Shown piece by piece: positions 1 through 6,020 of a stretch of DNA of 11,519 nt (position 1 is the first letter of the stretch; each line of letters starts with the position of its first letter). This DNA comes from Fibrobacter sp. Lineage in GTDB: Bacteria; Fibrobacterota; Fibrobacteria; Fibrobacterales; Fibrobacteraceae. The notes under the pieces are model-generated. The model had not been told where the DNA came from, did no database searches, and saw only the letters and a list, made by a program, of their open reading frames with translations. The translations under genes and the position numbers were made by a program. The stretch spans positions 1 through 11,519 of the forward strand of contig JAEDLI010000075.1 in the NCBI GenBank assembly GCA_016295375.1. The letters are read 5' to 3'.

Positions 1-1570
1 CCGTGGGCCTGCTCTTGAATTCCGGGTGGAACTGGCAAGCTTCAAAGTAGGGGTGATTCTTGATTTCCACCATTTCGACGAGCTTGCCATCGGGCGATGT
101 ACCGGCAATCTTGAGGCCCGCTTTTTCCAAGGCAACGCGGAATTCGCTGTTGTAGTTGAATTCGTAGCGGTGACGATGGCGTTCGCTAATCTTTTCGCTC
201 TTGTAGAGCTTTGCCGCGTTGGAATCCTTCATGAGCTTGCACGGGTAAGCGCCGAGGCGCATGGTGCCGCCCTTTTCGGTGACGTTCTTCTGTTCGTCCA
301 TCAGGTCGATAACCGGGTGGGCCGTCTTTTCGTCGAATTCCGTGGAGTTGGCGTCCCTCCAGCCGAGTACATTGCGAGCAAATTCAATCACGCAGCACTG
401 CATACCGAGACAAATTCCCAGCAGCGGAATCTTGTGCTCGCGGGCATACTTGATGGCAACACACTTGCCGTTTACGCCGCGGCTACCGAAACCACCCGGA
501 ATCAGGATGCCGTCGGCGTTCTTGATGAGGTTCGGATTTTTTTCCAGCTCTTCGGCCTCGATGCATTCCACCTTCACCTTGGCGTTGTGTTCCATGCCGG
601 CATGCTGCAAGGCTTCGTGCACGGACTTGTAGGCGTCGCGGATGGCGATGTACTTGCCCACCAGCGCGATGGTGCATTCGTACTTGGGTTGGGTGGCCTT
701 CTTGACGAGCTTGTCCCATTCGGAGTGGATAATCGGGTGCACGCTTAGATGGAGCTTTTCAAGCACACGAAGGTCGAGTTCCTGCTTGGAAAGTTCGCGG
801 GGTACGGCATAGACGGAATCCGTCACGTCCTTTTCTTCAATCACGCATTCGGGCTTCACGTTGCAGAAGAGCGCGAGCTTGTCCAGATGATCCTGCGGAA
901 TTGTCATTTCGGTGCGGCACACCAGAATGTCCGGGAAAATACCGATGTTGCGGAGTTCGGCAACCGAGTGCTGCGAGGGCTTTGTCTTGAGTTCGCCTGC
1001 GGCCTTCAGGTAAGGCACCAGAACCAGGTGGACAAAGCAGGTGTTTTCCACGCCGACTTCGAAGCGGAACTGTCTTGCGGCTTCGAGGAAGGGGAGCGAT
1101 TCGATGTCGCCAGCCACACCGCCGATTTCGCAGAGCACGATGTCGGCGCCGCTTTCGGCTGCAGAGCGGAAGGCATCCTTGATTTCGTTGGTGATGTGCG
1201 GAATCACCTGCACCGTACCGCCGAGGTACTTGCCCGCGCGTTCCTTCGCGAGTACAGAAGAATAGATGCGGCCCGAGGTATAGCTCGATGCCTTGGAGCA
1301 CTGCACGCCGGCAAAACGTTCGTAGTGGCCGAGGTCAAGGTCGGTTTCGTAGCCGTCGTCGGTCACGAAGACTTCGCCGTGCTGGTAAGGGCTCATGGTG
1401 CCCGGATCCACGTTCAAATACGGGTCCAGCTTCTGCATAAACACCTTGTAGCCGCGGCTCTTGAGCAGCAGCGCCAGCGAGGCCGAGGTGATTCCCTTAC
1501 CCAGCGAGCTGACCACGCCGCCGGTAATAAAGATGTACTTGGTCTGTTTTTTTGCGGTTGCTTTAGCCAT
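1..1570 (-). CDS. pyrG: CTP synthase (glutamine-hydrolysing), C-terminus cut by window edge
   Basis: Converts UTP to CTP using ATP and glutamine, the last step of pyrimidine nucleotide synthesis; cytosolic. 523 codons are visible from ATG at 1570-1568; family members are about 530-550 residues, so only the tail is missing. The N-terminal synthetase domain opens with KYIFITGGVVSSLGKGITSA (residues 11-30, P-loop) and contains CEIGGVAGDIES. The class I glutamine amidotransferase domain carries the nucleophile Cys387 in LLGICLGMQ and the His515-Pro-Glu517 pair in QFHPEF. The start is fixed by alignment to the family and by a perfect Shine-Dalgarno (GGAGGTGA). It overlaps the end of carA by 8 bp, so the two are almost certainly cotranscribed and translationally coupled. 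All key residues that fall inside the window are present. Confidence 0.97.
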   Translation of the reverse strand, partial: MAKATAKKQTKYIFITGGVVSSLGKGITSASLALLLKSRGYKVFMQKLDPYLNVDPGTMSPYQHGEVFVTDDGYETDLDLGHYERFAGVQCSKASSYTSGRIYSSVLAKERAGKYLGGTVQVIPHITNEIKDAFRSAAESGADIVLCEIGGVAGDIESLPFLEAARQFRFEVGVENTCFVHLVLVPYLKAAGELKTKPSQHSVAELRNIGIFPDILVCRTEMTIPQDHLDKLALFCNVKPECVIEEKDVTDSVYAVPRELSKQELDLRVLEKLHLSVHPIIHSEWDKLVKKATQPKYECTIALVGKYIAIRDAYKSVHEALQHAGMEHNAKVKVECIEAEELEKNPNLIKNADGILIPGGFGSRGVNGKCVAIKYAREHKIPLLGICLGMQCCVIEFARNVLGWRDANSTEFDEKTAHPVIDLMDEQKNVTEKGGTMRLGAYPCKLMKDSNAAKLYKSEKISERHRHRYEFNYNSEFRVALEKAGLKIAGTSPDGKLVEMVEIKNHPYFEACQFHPEFKSRPT

Positions 1571-2759
1571 TTTTCACCTCCCCGGCGCATTCCTTGCCCG
1601 CGACATTTGTGCTTGCGCATTCCTTGCCCGCATCGTTCTTTCCAGATTTAAAGTTAAGAATCATTTGTCTGAATTCGCCGAACAGGTAGTAGGAATCGTT
1701 CGGGCCCGGAGCGGATTCCGGGTGGTACTGCACGCTGAACGCGGGGAGTTCCTTGTGACGGATGCCCTCGACGGTGTTGTCGTTCAGGTTGATGTGCGTG
1801 ACTTCCACGTTTGCGGGGAGGCTGGATTCCTCGATGGCGTAGTTGTGGTTCTGGCTCGTGATTTCCACGGTGCCGGTCTTCAAGTTCTTTACCGGATGGT
1901 TGCAGCCGTGATGGCCGAACTTGAGTTTGGAAACCTTCGCGCCGAGAGCGAGACCGAGCAACTGGTTACCGAGGCAGATGCCCATCAGCGGAACCTTGCC
2001 CAGCAGCTGCTTCACGACGGCAGCCACTTGCGGGAGGCTGTTCGGGTCGGCTGGTCCGTTGGAGAGGAAAACTCCGTCCGGATTCTTCGTCATAATTTGT
2101 TCGTAGGTGGCGTTGATCGGGAGTACTGTCACCTTCATGTTCTGTTCGGCGAGGTTCCTCAGAATGTTCGTCTTGATACCGAAATCGACAGCGACAACGT
2201 TCAGGTCGCCTTCGGTGCTGAATTCGTAACCCTTCGGGTCGCTGACCTTGCTGGCATAATCCTGGCCGTCGAGGCCTTCCCATTCCTGGGCGCGTTTAAT
2301 TGCATCGGCTTCGCTCATCTCGGAGCCTTCCACATGCAGGTATGCCTTCTGTGCGCCGTGTTCACGCAGATGGAGCGTGAGTGCACGCGTATCCACGCCC
2401 GCGATGCCCGGCTTCTTGTGGGCGAGCATGTAGTCGTGCAGGCTCTCTTCGCCGATTTCCTTGCTCACGTCGTCCAGCGAGTTCACGACGATGCCGTTCA
2501 GGAACATGTCGCGGGATTCGGACTTTTCGAGATTTGCGGCGTATGCGCCGACTTCTGCCGTGGTGAACACCACGAACTGGCCCGCATAGGAGGGGTCCGT
2601 CAAAATCTGCTTGTAGCCCGCCATGCCGGTGTTGAACACCGCTTCGCCGACGGTATCGGCAGCACTACCAAAGGCATACCCGTGGAACACGGCGCCATCC
2701 GCCAGTGCCAAGAACGCTTTCTTCTCGCGTTTCGCTTTCCAGTTGAACTTGTCAGTCAT
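1563..2759 (-). CDS. carA: Carbamoyl-phosphate synthase small (glutaminase) subunit
   Basis: Hydrolyses glutamine and passes ammonia to CarB for carbamoyl phosphate, the precursor of pyrimidines and arginine; no carB is in the window. 398 aa, slightly longer than the usual 360-390. The N-terminal CPSase small-chain domain covers about residues 15-150 (FNTGMAGYKQILTDPSYAGQ, GVDTRALTLHLREHG). The class I amidotransferase domain covers about 187-370, with FLSNGPADP, nucleophile Cys262 in GICLGNQLLGLALG, and His346/Glu348 in SVQYHPESAPGP. The start ATG 2759-2757 matches the family N-terminus, but the upstream SD is poor (GCGAG). The last about 25 residues extend beyond the conserved domain and contain an internal 10-residue duplication (AGKECASTNV, then AGKECAGEV). 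The pyrG start overlaps its stop. A terminator-like hairpin in its leader hints at attenuation. Confidence 0.97.
   Translation of the reverse strand: MTDKFNWKAKREKKAFLALADGAVFHGYAFGSAADTVGEAVFNTGMAGYKQILTDPSYAGQFVVFTTAEVGAYAANLEKSESRDMFLNGIVVNSLDDVSKEIGEESLHDYMLAHKKPGIAGVDTRALTLHLREHGAQKAYLHVEGSEMSEADAIKRAQEWEGLDGQDYASKVSDPKGYEFSTEGDLNVVAVDFGIKTNILRNLAEQNMKVTVLPINATYEQIMTKNPDGVFLSNGPADPNSLPQVAAVVKQLLGKVPLMGICLGNQLLGLALGAKVSKLKFGHHGCNHPVKNLKTGTVEITSQNHNYAIEESSLPANVEVTHINLNDNTVEGIRHKELPAFSVQYHPESAPGPNDSYYLFGEFRQMILNFKSGKNDAGKECASTNVAGKECAGEVKNG
1574..1581 (-). promoter_or_regulatory. Strong Shine-Dalgarno of pyrG inside carA
   Basis: The minus strand reads GGAGGTGA, then three bases, then the pyrG ATG. 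This is an 8-nt match to the anti-SD end of 16S rRNA. It lies within the last codons of carA and settles the pyrG start. Most neighbouring genes have weaker signals. Confidence 0.85.
1585..1631 (-). repeat. 17-bp direct repeat, 30-bp period, in the carA tail
   Basis: GCGCATTCCTTGCCCGC (plus strand) occurs at 1585-1601 and again, identical, at 1615-1631. The 30-bp period keeps the reading frame and duplicates AGKECA in the CarA C-terminal tail, just before the pyrG SD. This looks like a recent in-frame duplication. Confidence 0.9.
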
Positions 2760-2881
2760 ATATTGCTCGCTGTGTAATGAAAATGCTTCGTTGAATTGTC
2801 TCCCTGGAGCCCTGTAAGGGCGGTAGGGTCAAATGCTATGGATTCTATCGCCTCTGCGAGGCTCCAGAATGGCAAAGACAG

Positions 2882-2915
2882 TAAAAAATAAAGGCAAAAG
2901 CCAAAAGCTTTTGCC
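2882..2915 (-). terminator. Terminator-like hairpin (possible attenuator) in the carA leader
   Basis: The minus strand has an 8-bp perfect stem (GGCAAAAG / CTTTTGCC, plus coordinates 2908-2915 and 2893-2900) with a 7-nt loop, followed directly by TTTATTTTTTA (2892-2882). This has intrinsic-terminator form: stem plus U-rich tail. It sits 123 bp before the carA start and no gene lies upstream on that strand, so its natural role would be premature termination of the carA-pyrG transcript. The stem is only moderately GC-rich. The carA promoter was not located, so attenuation remains an inference. Confidence 0.55.
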
Positions 2916-2976
2916 AAACGATAAAGACGATTAAAAACGGAAATAAGAAAAATCGGATGTCCGGGGAGAGTCGCCT

Positions 2977-3050
2977 GGTTCCGTTGCGAGTGGCTTGCAA
3001 CGGCGGTACTCATGTGTGCCTCTATGGATTCCGATATTTTCATCGGAACC
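2977..3050 (-). other. Potential structured leader RNA upstream of carA
   Basis: GGTTCCG (2977-2983) is complementary to CGGAACC (3044-3050). The pair encloses TTGC/GCAA (2984-2987 with 2997-3000) and GGTAC/GTGCC (3005-3009 with 3016-3020), giving a possible three-way junction of about 74 nt. Two local hairpins compete with it: CCGTTGC/GCAACGG (2981-2987 with 2997-3003) and TTCCGAT/ATCGGAA (3029-3035 with 3042-3048). On the minus strand it lies about 60 nt before the terminator-like hairpin, a riboswitch-like order. I recognise no known riboswitch consensus on either strand. Confidence 0.3.
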
Positions 3051-3132
3051 AAAAACTAGCATTCTGCCAAGGCGTTGGTAAGGCATAAAAAATGAAAAAT
3101 TTTTGCGAATTTCGCCCGAAATGGGCAATTCT

Positions 3133-3149
3133 TTTACAATTTTTGTGGT
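3133..3149 (+). promoter_or_regulatory. Distal activator dyad of purF (imperfect)
   Basis: TTTACA-N5-TGTGGT. The left arm is perfect and the right arm keeps TGT. The centre, 3141, is at -140 from the predicted purF sigma-54 start and 30 bp from the next dyad. The match is weak alone; support comes from spacing and phase with its neighbour. Confidence 0.5.
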
Positions 3150-3162
3150 TTTACGATTTTGC

Positions 3163-3179
3163 ATTACATAAAATGTAAA
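3163..3179 (+). promoter_or_regulatory. Proximal activator dyad of purF
   Basis: ATTACA-N5-TGTAAA, one mismatch from the dyad consensus found before dapF. The inner 15 bp (3164-3178) form TTACA-N5-TGTAA, a perfect palindrome. The centre, 3171, is at -110 from the predicted purF start. It also lies upstream of divergent carA and could act on both sides. Confidence 0.6.
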
Positions 3180-3254
3180 ACCGTTTTTCGGGCCAAAACC
3201 CATTCTTGCGCAACAATGCTACCTCGTGCGCCGTTTACCCCTCAAACCATAAAA

Positions 3255-3270
3255 TGGCACGATTTTTGCA
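3255..3270 (+). promoter_or_regulatory. Sigma-54 (-24/-12) promoter of purF
   Basis: The sequence TGGCAC-GATTT-TTGCA matches the RpoN consensus TGGCAC-N5-TTGCA at every fixed position, with GG at 3256-3257 and GC at 3268-3269, exactly 12 bp apart. The predicted start of transcription is about 3281, leaving a 78-nt leader before the purF ATG. The two upstream dyads at -110 and -140 are where an enhancer-binding protein would sit. Confidence 0.8.
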
Positions 3271-3284
3271 CGCCAAAACCGTCC

Positions 3285-3338
3285 GTTTCCCTGCTTGCAT
3301 CCGAACGGGTGGGCTGTGACCTTCGAGGTAGGGGAAAC
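3285..3338 (+). other. Foldable purF 5' leader
   Basis: Starting four bases after the predicted transcription start, GTTTCCC (3285-3291) pairs with GGGAAAC (3332-3338). Inside are a small CCG-AA-CGG element and an ACCT-TCG-AGGT hairpin (about 3319-3329). The closing stem ends 10 bases before the SD, AGAGAGG (3348-3354). I see no match to the guanine riboswitch consensus. The function is unknown. Confidence 0.3.
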
Positions 3339-3358
3339 ATAAATTTCAGAGAGGCGTT

Positions 3359-4744
3359 ATGCTCGACGAATTACACGAAGAATGCGGCATCATCGGCATC
3401 TACAATGGCGATACCGTCGTGAGGAATATAACCATGGGGCTTTACGCCCTGCAGCACCGCGGTCAGGAAAGTGCCGGATTCGCAGTCACCGACGGAGACA
3501 AGGTTCGCGTCCGCAAGTCCATGGGGCTTGTATCCACCCTCCTCCGGGAACACAACATCGACGAATTTGACGGCTTTGCTGGCATTGGCCACGTGCGTTA
3601 CAGCACTACCGGGGCGTCTACCCTTGCCAACGCCCAGCCGATTCTGGTGAGCTGCAAGTGGGGGCAGCTCGCGGTGGCCCACAACGGAAACATCACCAAC
3701 GCCACCGAACTCCGCGCTGAAATGGAAAGTGAAGGGCACATTTTTCAGACCACCTCCGATTCCGAAATTCTCTTGCACGAAATCGCCCGCACCGAGGCGG
3801 ACTCCCTGGGAGACGCCATCAAGAAGGCCATCACGAAATTTACGGGCAGTTTCTGCCTCGTGTTTATCAGCAAGGACACCATGTTCGTGGCCCGCGACGG
3901 CTTCGGGTTCCGCCCGCTTTCGCTTGCCCGCATGGGCAAGGCCTGGTGCGTGGCCAGCGAAACCTGCGCCTTCGACATGCTGGGCGCAAACTACGTGCGC
4001 GACATCCAGCCCGGCGAGTTCCTGACCATCACCCAGAACGGACTGCACTCCGAGCGCTTTACCCACAAGGACAGGCTGGCCCATTGCATTTTCGAGTATA
4101 TCTACTTCAGTCGCCCGGATTCCAAGATTTTCGAACAAAGTTGTGACAAGATTCGCCGCAAGATGGGAAAGCAACTGGCGAAGGAATGCCCCGTAGATGC
4201 AGATATCGTGATTTCTGTACCCGACAGTGCCACCACAGCTGCGTTAGGTTATTCGCAAGCCAGCGGCATCCGTTTCGAAATCGGCCTGTTGCGCAATCAC
4301 TATGTGGGCCGCACCTTCATTGACCCCACGCAGAACGTACGCGAGCAGAAAGTCAAGCTCAAGTTCAATCCCATCGAGGGCGTGCTCAAGAACAAGCGCG
4401 TGTGCGTGGTGGAAGATTCCATCGTTCGCGGCACAACGCTCAAGATTCTTTCCCGAATGCTTCGTGACGCGGGCGCTCTTGAAGTCCACATCCGCATCGC
4501 ATCGCCTCCGGTGGCGCACCCTTGCTTCTTTGGCATGGATTTCCCGAGCCAGGGTGAACTGGCCGCAAGTTCCATGACTCCCGACGAAATCGCCAAGATG
4601 CTGGGCGTCGAAAGCCTCGGCTACCTGAGCGTTGAAGGCATGAAGGAATGTACCGGCGAGGGCGAGCATTACTGCGCCGCCTGTTTCGACAACGACTATC
4701 CCGACTACATCGGTTCCGACACGAAAAAGACCCGCTGCGGGTAA
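3359..4744 (+). CDS. purF: Amidophosphoribosyltransferase
   Basis: First committed step of de novo purine synthesis: PRPP plus glutamine gives phosphoribosylamine. 461 aa, of the Bacillus-type class. The N-terminal class II (Ntn) amidotransferase has its nucleophile at Cys9 (EECGIIGIY); the preceding eight residues would be a cleaved propeptide, as in B. subtilis. The phosphoribosyltransferase domain has the PRPP loop CVVEDSIVRGTT (349-360). Cys243 (AHCIFEYIYFSRPDS), Cys389 (AHPCFFGMDF), Cys439 and Cys442 (HYCAACFD) match the four ligands of the [4Fe-4S] cluster that makes this class oxygen-sensitive, fitting an anaerobe. The start at 3359 has SD AGAGAGG four bases upstream. It is divergent from carA and preceded by a consensus sigma-54 promoter with paired upstream dyads. 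No other pur gene is adjacent. Confidence 0.97.
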   Translation: MLDELHEECGIIGIYNGDTVVRNITMGLYALQHRGQESAGFAVTDGDKVRVRKSMGLVSTLLREHNIDEFDGFAGIGHVRYSTTGASTLANAQPILVSCKWGQLAVAHNGNITNATELRAEMESEGHIFQTTSDSEILLHEIARTEADSLGDAIKKAITKFTGSFCLVFISKDTMFVARDGFGFRPLSLARMGKAWCVASETCAFDMLGANYVRDIQPGEFLTITQNGLHSERFTHKDRLAHCIFEYIYFSRPDSKIFEQSCDKIRRKMGKQLAKECPVDADIVISVPDSATTAALGYSQASGIRFEIGLLRNHYVGRTFIDPTQNVREQKVKLKFNPIEGVLKNKRVCVVEDSIVRGTTLKILSRMLRDAGALEVHIRIASPPVAHPCFFGMDFPSQGELAASSMTPDEIAKMLGVESLGYLSVEGMKECTGEGEHYCAACFDNDYPDYIGSDTKKTRCG

Positions 4745-4777
4745 GTCTGTTCGGGATGATGATTTTTTGTCGGGGTA

Positions 4778-4793
4778 GGGGGAAGTCTCCCCC
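4778..4793. repeat. G/C hairpin after purF
   Basis: GGGGGA (4778-4783) pairs perfectly with TCCCCC (4788-4793) over a 4-nt loop, and GGCTGCAGCC follows (4795-4804). There is no U-run behind the stem on the plus strand; a T-run (4763-4768) precedes it. It may contribute to the end of purF transcription, but it is not a canonical terminator. The rest of the 445-bp purF-dapF spacer is repeat-like up to about 5000, then AT-rich promoter DNA. Confidence 0.4.
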
Positions 4794-4874
4794 TGGCTGC
4801 AGCCCCGGCTTCGTTATTCCCGATTTCATCCTCTGTCATCCTCGATTGTATTCATTGTCATCCCCGTGCCCACT

Positions 4875-4929
4875 CTCGTCATCCCCGCCCATTCGGCAGG
4901 CTCAGGGCAGGCTCCGGCGGGGATCCCCT
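4875..4929. repeat. Dispersed-type intergenic hairpin repeat (TCATCCCCGCC...GGCGGGGATCCC)
   Basis: ATCCCCGCC (4881-4889) and GGCGGGGAT (4916-4924) form a perfect 9-bp stem. The 26-nt loop holds two copies of GCAGGCTC (4896-4903 and 4907-4914). Further TCATCC motifs occur just upstream (around 4826, 4836, 4858). The TCATCC...GGATC outline and the GGCAGGCTCAGGG core resemble repeats scattered between genes in many bacterial genomes. Copy number in this genome cannot be seen from one window. Confidence 0.65.
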
Positions 4930-5038
4930 ATCAACTACGCACTCTGCTGGGGCTTCCGCCACCCCCTCTCCTAGGGTCTCTGCCCCTAAAACCCCGTCGT
5001 TGGGATATGCTTTTGAGACTTCTTGCTTTATGAGTGGT

Positions 5039-5055
5039 TTTACAAAATGTGTAAA
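5039..5055 (+). promoter_or_regulatory. Distal activator dyad of dapF (perfect)
   Basis: TTTACA-AAATG-TGTAAA, a perfect 6+5+6 inverted repeat centred at 5047, which is -142 from the predicted dapF start and 31 bp (three helical turns) from the next perfect copy. The 17-bp layout equals that of NtrC sites, but the arm sequence differs. Confidence 0.7.
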
Positions 5056-5069
5056 TAAATACTGATAAC

Positions 5070-5086
5070 TTTACAATTTGTGTAAA
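5070..5086 (+). promoter_or_regulatory. Proximal activator dyad of dapF (perfect)
   Basis: TTTACA-ATTTG-TGTAAA, a perfect inverted repeat centred at 5078, -111 from the predicted dapF start. With the dyad at 5039 it forms a tandem enhancer-like pair. Confidence 0.7.
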
Positions 5087-5143
5087 ATACAAAAGTGGTA
5101 AAATTCGCTGTAATTGTCTTAAAATCGCAAAATTTAGAGAATT

Positions 5144-5160
5144 TTAACAATTTTTGTAAA
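5144..5160 (+). promoter_or_regulatory. Promoter-proximal third dyad of dapF
   Basis: TTAACA-ATTTT-TGTAAA, one mismatch, centred at 5152 (about -37). It ends three bases before the -24 element, so a bound protein could hinder the RNA polymerase holoenzyme. Weaker promoter-proximal NtrC sites exist at E. coli glnAp2, so a governor-type role is conceivable. Confidence 0.5.
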
Positions 5161-5162
5161 AT

Positions 5163-5178
5163 TGGCATATTTTTTGCA
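5163..5178 (+). promoter_or_regulatory. Sigma-54 (-24/-12) promoter of dapF-dapL
   Basis: TGGCAT-ATTTT-TTGCA has GG at 5164-5165 and GC at 5176-5177 with the strict 12-bp spacing; only the sixth consensus base differs (T for C). The predicted start of transcription is about 5189, one base before the dapF ATG, so the transcript would be essentially leaderless. No clear SD precedes dapF, consistent with this. Confidence 0.7.
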
Positions 5179-5189
5179 AATTGACGGGC

Positions 5190-6020
5190 ATGAGTATAAA
5201 ATTTTCAAAATGGACCGGTCTGGGCAACGATTTCGTGCTGCTGGAACCGGGAGAATCGCTGGACTTTGGCGATGGATTTGAACAGCGAATCATAAAGCTT
5301 TGCGACCGCCGTTTCGGTATCGGCGCCGACGGGGTTGTCCTTGTGACTCCGCTGGAAGGTGACGGCTGCACCAATGGTGTTGACTTCGAGATGCGCATCT
5401 TTAACGCCGACGGTTCCGAGGCCGCCATGTGCGGGAACGCCACGCGGTGCGTGGCAAAGTTCATTGTCGGCCGCGGACTCGCCAAGGATGCCGGCACCAA
5501 GGTCTTTGTTCTGCATACCAAGAGCGGTCTTGTGAAGCCCTCGCTTCTAGAAGACGGTCGGGTCTGTGTGGATATGGGCCTCCCCAGGGATTTCCTCGGG
5601 AGTATCAAGCTTTCCGCCGACAGTTTCGACTTTACCGCCGAGACGGTCTCCATGGGAAATCCCCATGCGGTCATTTTCGTCGATGACATCGAGAAGATCC
5701 AGCTGGAAAAGTGGGGGAGTGTCCTGGAGGTGGACAGGCAGTTCCCGGACCGCTGTAACATCGAGTTTGCGCAGGTATTGCCTGCAGAGCAGGGGGCGCC
5801 CACCCAAATCCGCATGCGGGTTTGGGAACGAGGCTGTGGCGTTACCATGGCCTGTGGAACCGGTAGTTGCGCCACCCTCGTTGCGGCCCAGCGCACGGGC
5901 CGCGTGGGCGCCGAAGCCGACATCATTCTGGACGGCGGAACGCTCCACATCAAGCATCTAGAAGGCGGCCCAGTCCTCATGACCGGCCCTGCTACTGAAG
6001 TATTTAGAGGGACAATTTAA
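5190..6020 (+). CDS. dapF: Diaminopimelate epimerase
   Basis: Interconverts LL- and meso-diaminopimelate, the last step before lysine and the source of the peptidoglycan cross-linking residue; cytosolic, cofactor-independent. 276 aa, normal length. Two pseudo-symmetric halves carry the catalytic cysteines: Cys81 in AAMCGNATRC and Cys222 in MACGTGSCAT. The N-terminal KWTGLGNDFVLLE and MGNPHAVIFVDD are also typical. ATG 5190 is preferred over an in-frame TTG at 5181 because it gives the usual short N-terminus and because the TTG would lie upstream of the predicted transcription start. No clear SD. It overlaps dapL by one base (TAATG), so the pair is translationally coupled. Upstream lie a sigma-54-type promoter and three dyads. 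Confidence 0.96.
   Translation: MSIKFSKWTGLGNDFVLLEPGESLDFGDGFEQRIIKLCDRRFGIGADGVVLVTPLEGDGCTNGVDFEMRIFNADGSEAAMCGNATRCVAKFIVGRGLAKDAGTKVFVLHTKSGLVKPSLLEDGRVCVDMGLPRDFLGSIKLSADSFDFTAETVSMGNPHAVIFVDDIEKIQLEKWGSVLEVDRQFPDRCNIEFAQVLPAEQGAPTQIRMRVWERGCGVTMACGTGSCATLVAAQRTGRVGAEADIILDGGTLHIKHLEGGPVLMTGPATEVFRGTI

Noticed and set aside
1461..2777. Plus-strand 438-codon open frame antisense to carA
   Set aside because: Shadow of carA/pyrG codon bias on the opposite strand; no family features, while carA in the other strand is complete.
2756..3052. Minus-strand 95-98 aa open frame ending in ATGA overlap with carA
   Set aside because: Spans the terminator-like hairpin and the structured leader, has no SD or recognisable domain, and its composition follows the AT-rich spacer. 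A leader-peptide role cannot be excluded but is unsupported.
3005..3060. Known riboswitch (purine, PRPP/ykkC, glycine, cobalamin, glutamine) in the carA-purF spacer
   Set aside because: None of the conserved core sequences I know for these classes is present on either strand.
5181..5189. TTG start giving DapF three extra residues
   Set aside because: ATG 5190 fits the family N-terminus, and the TTG lies upstream of the predicted transcription start.
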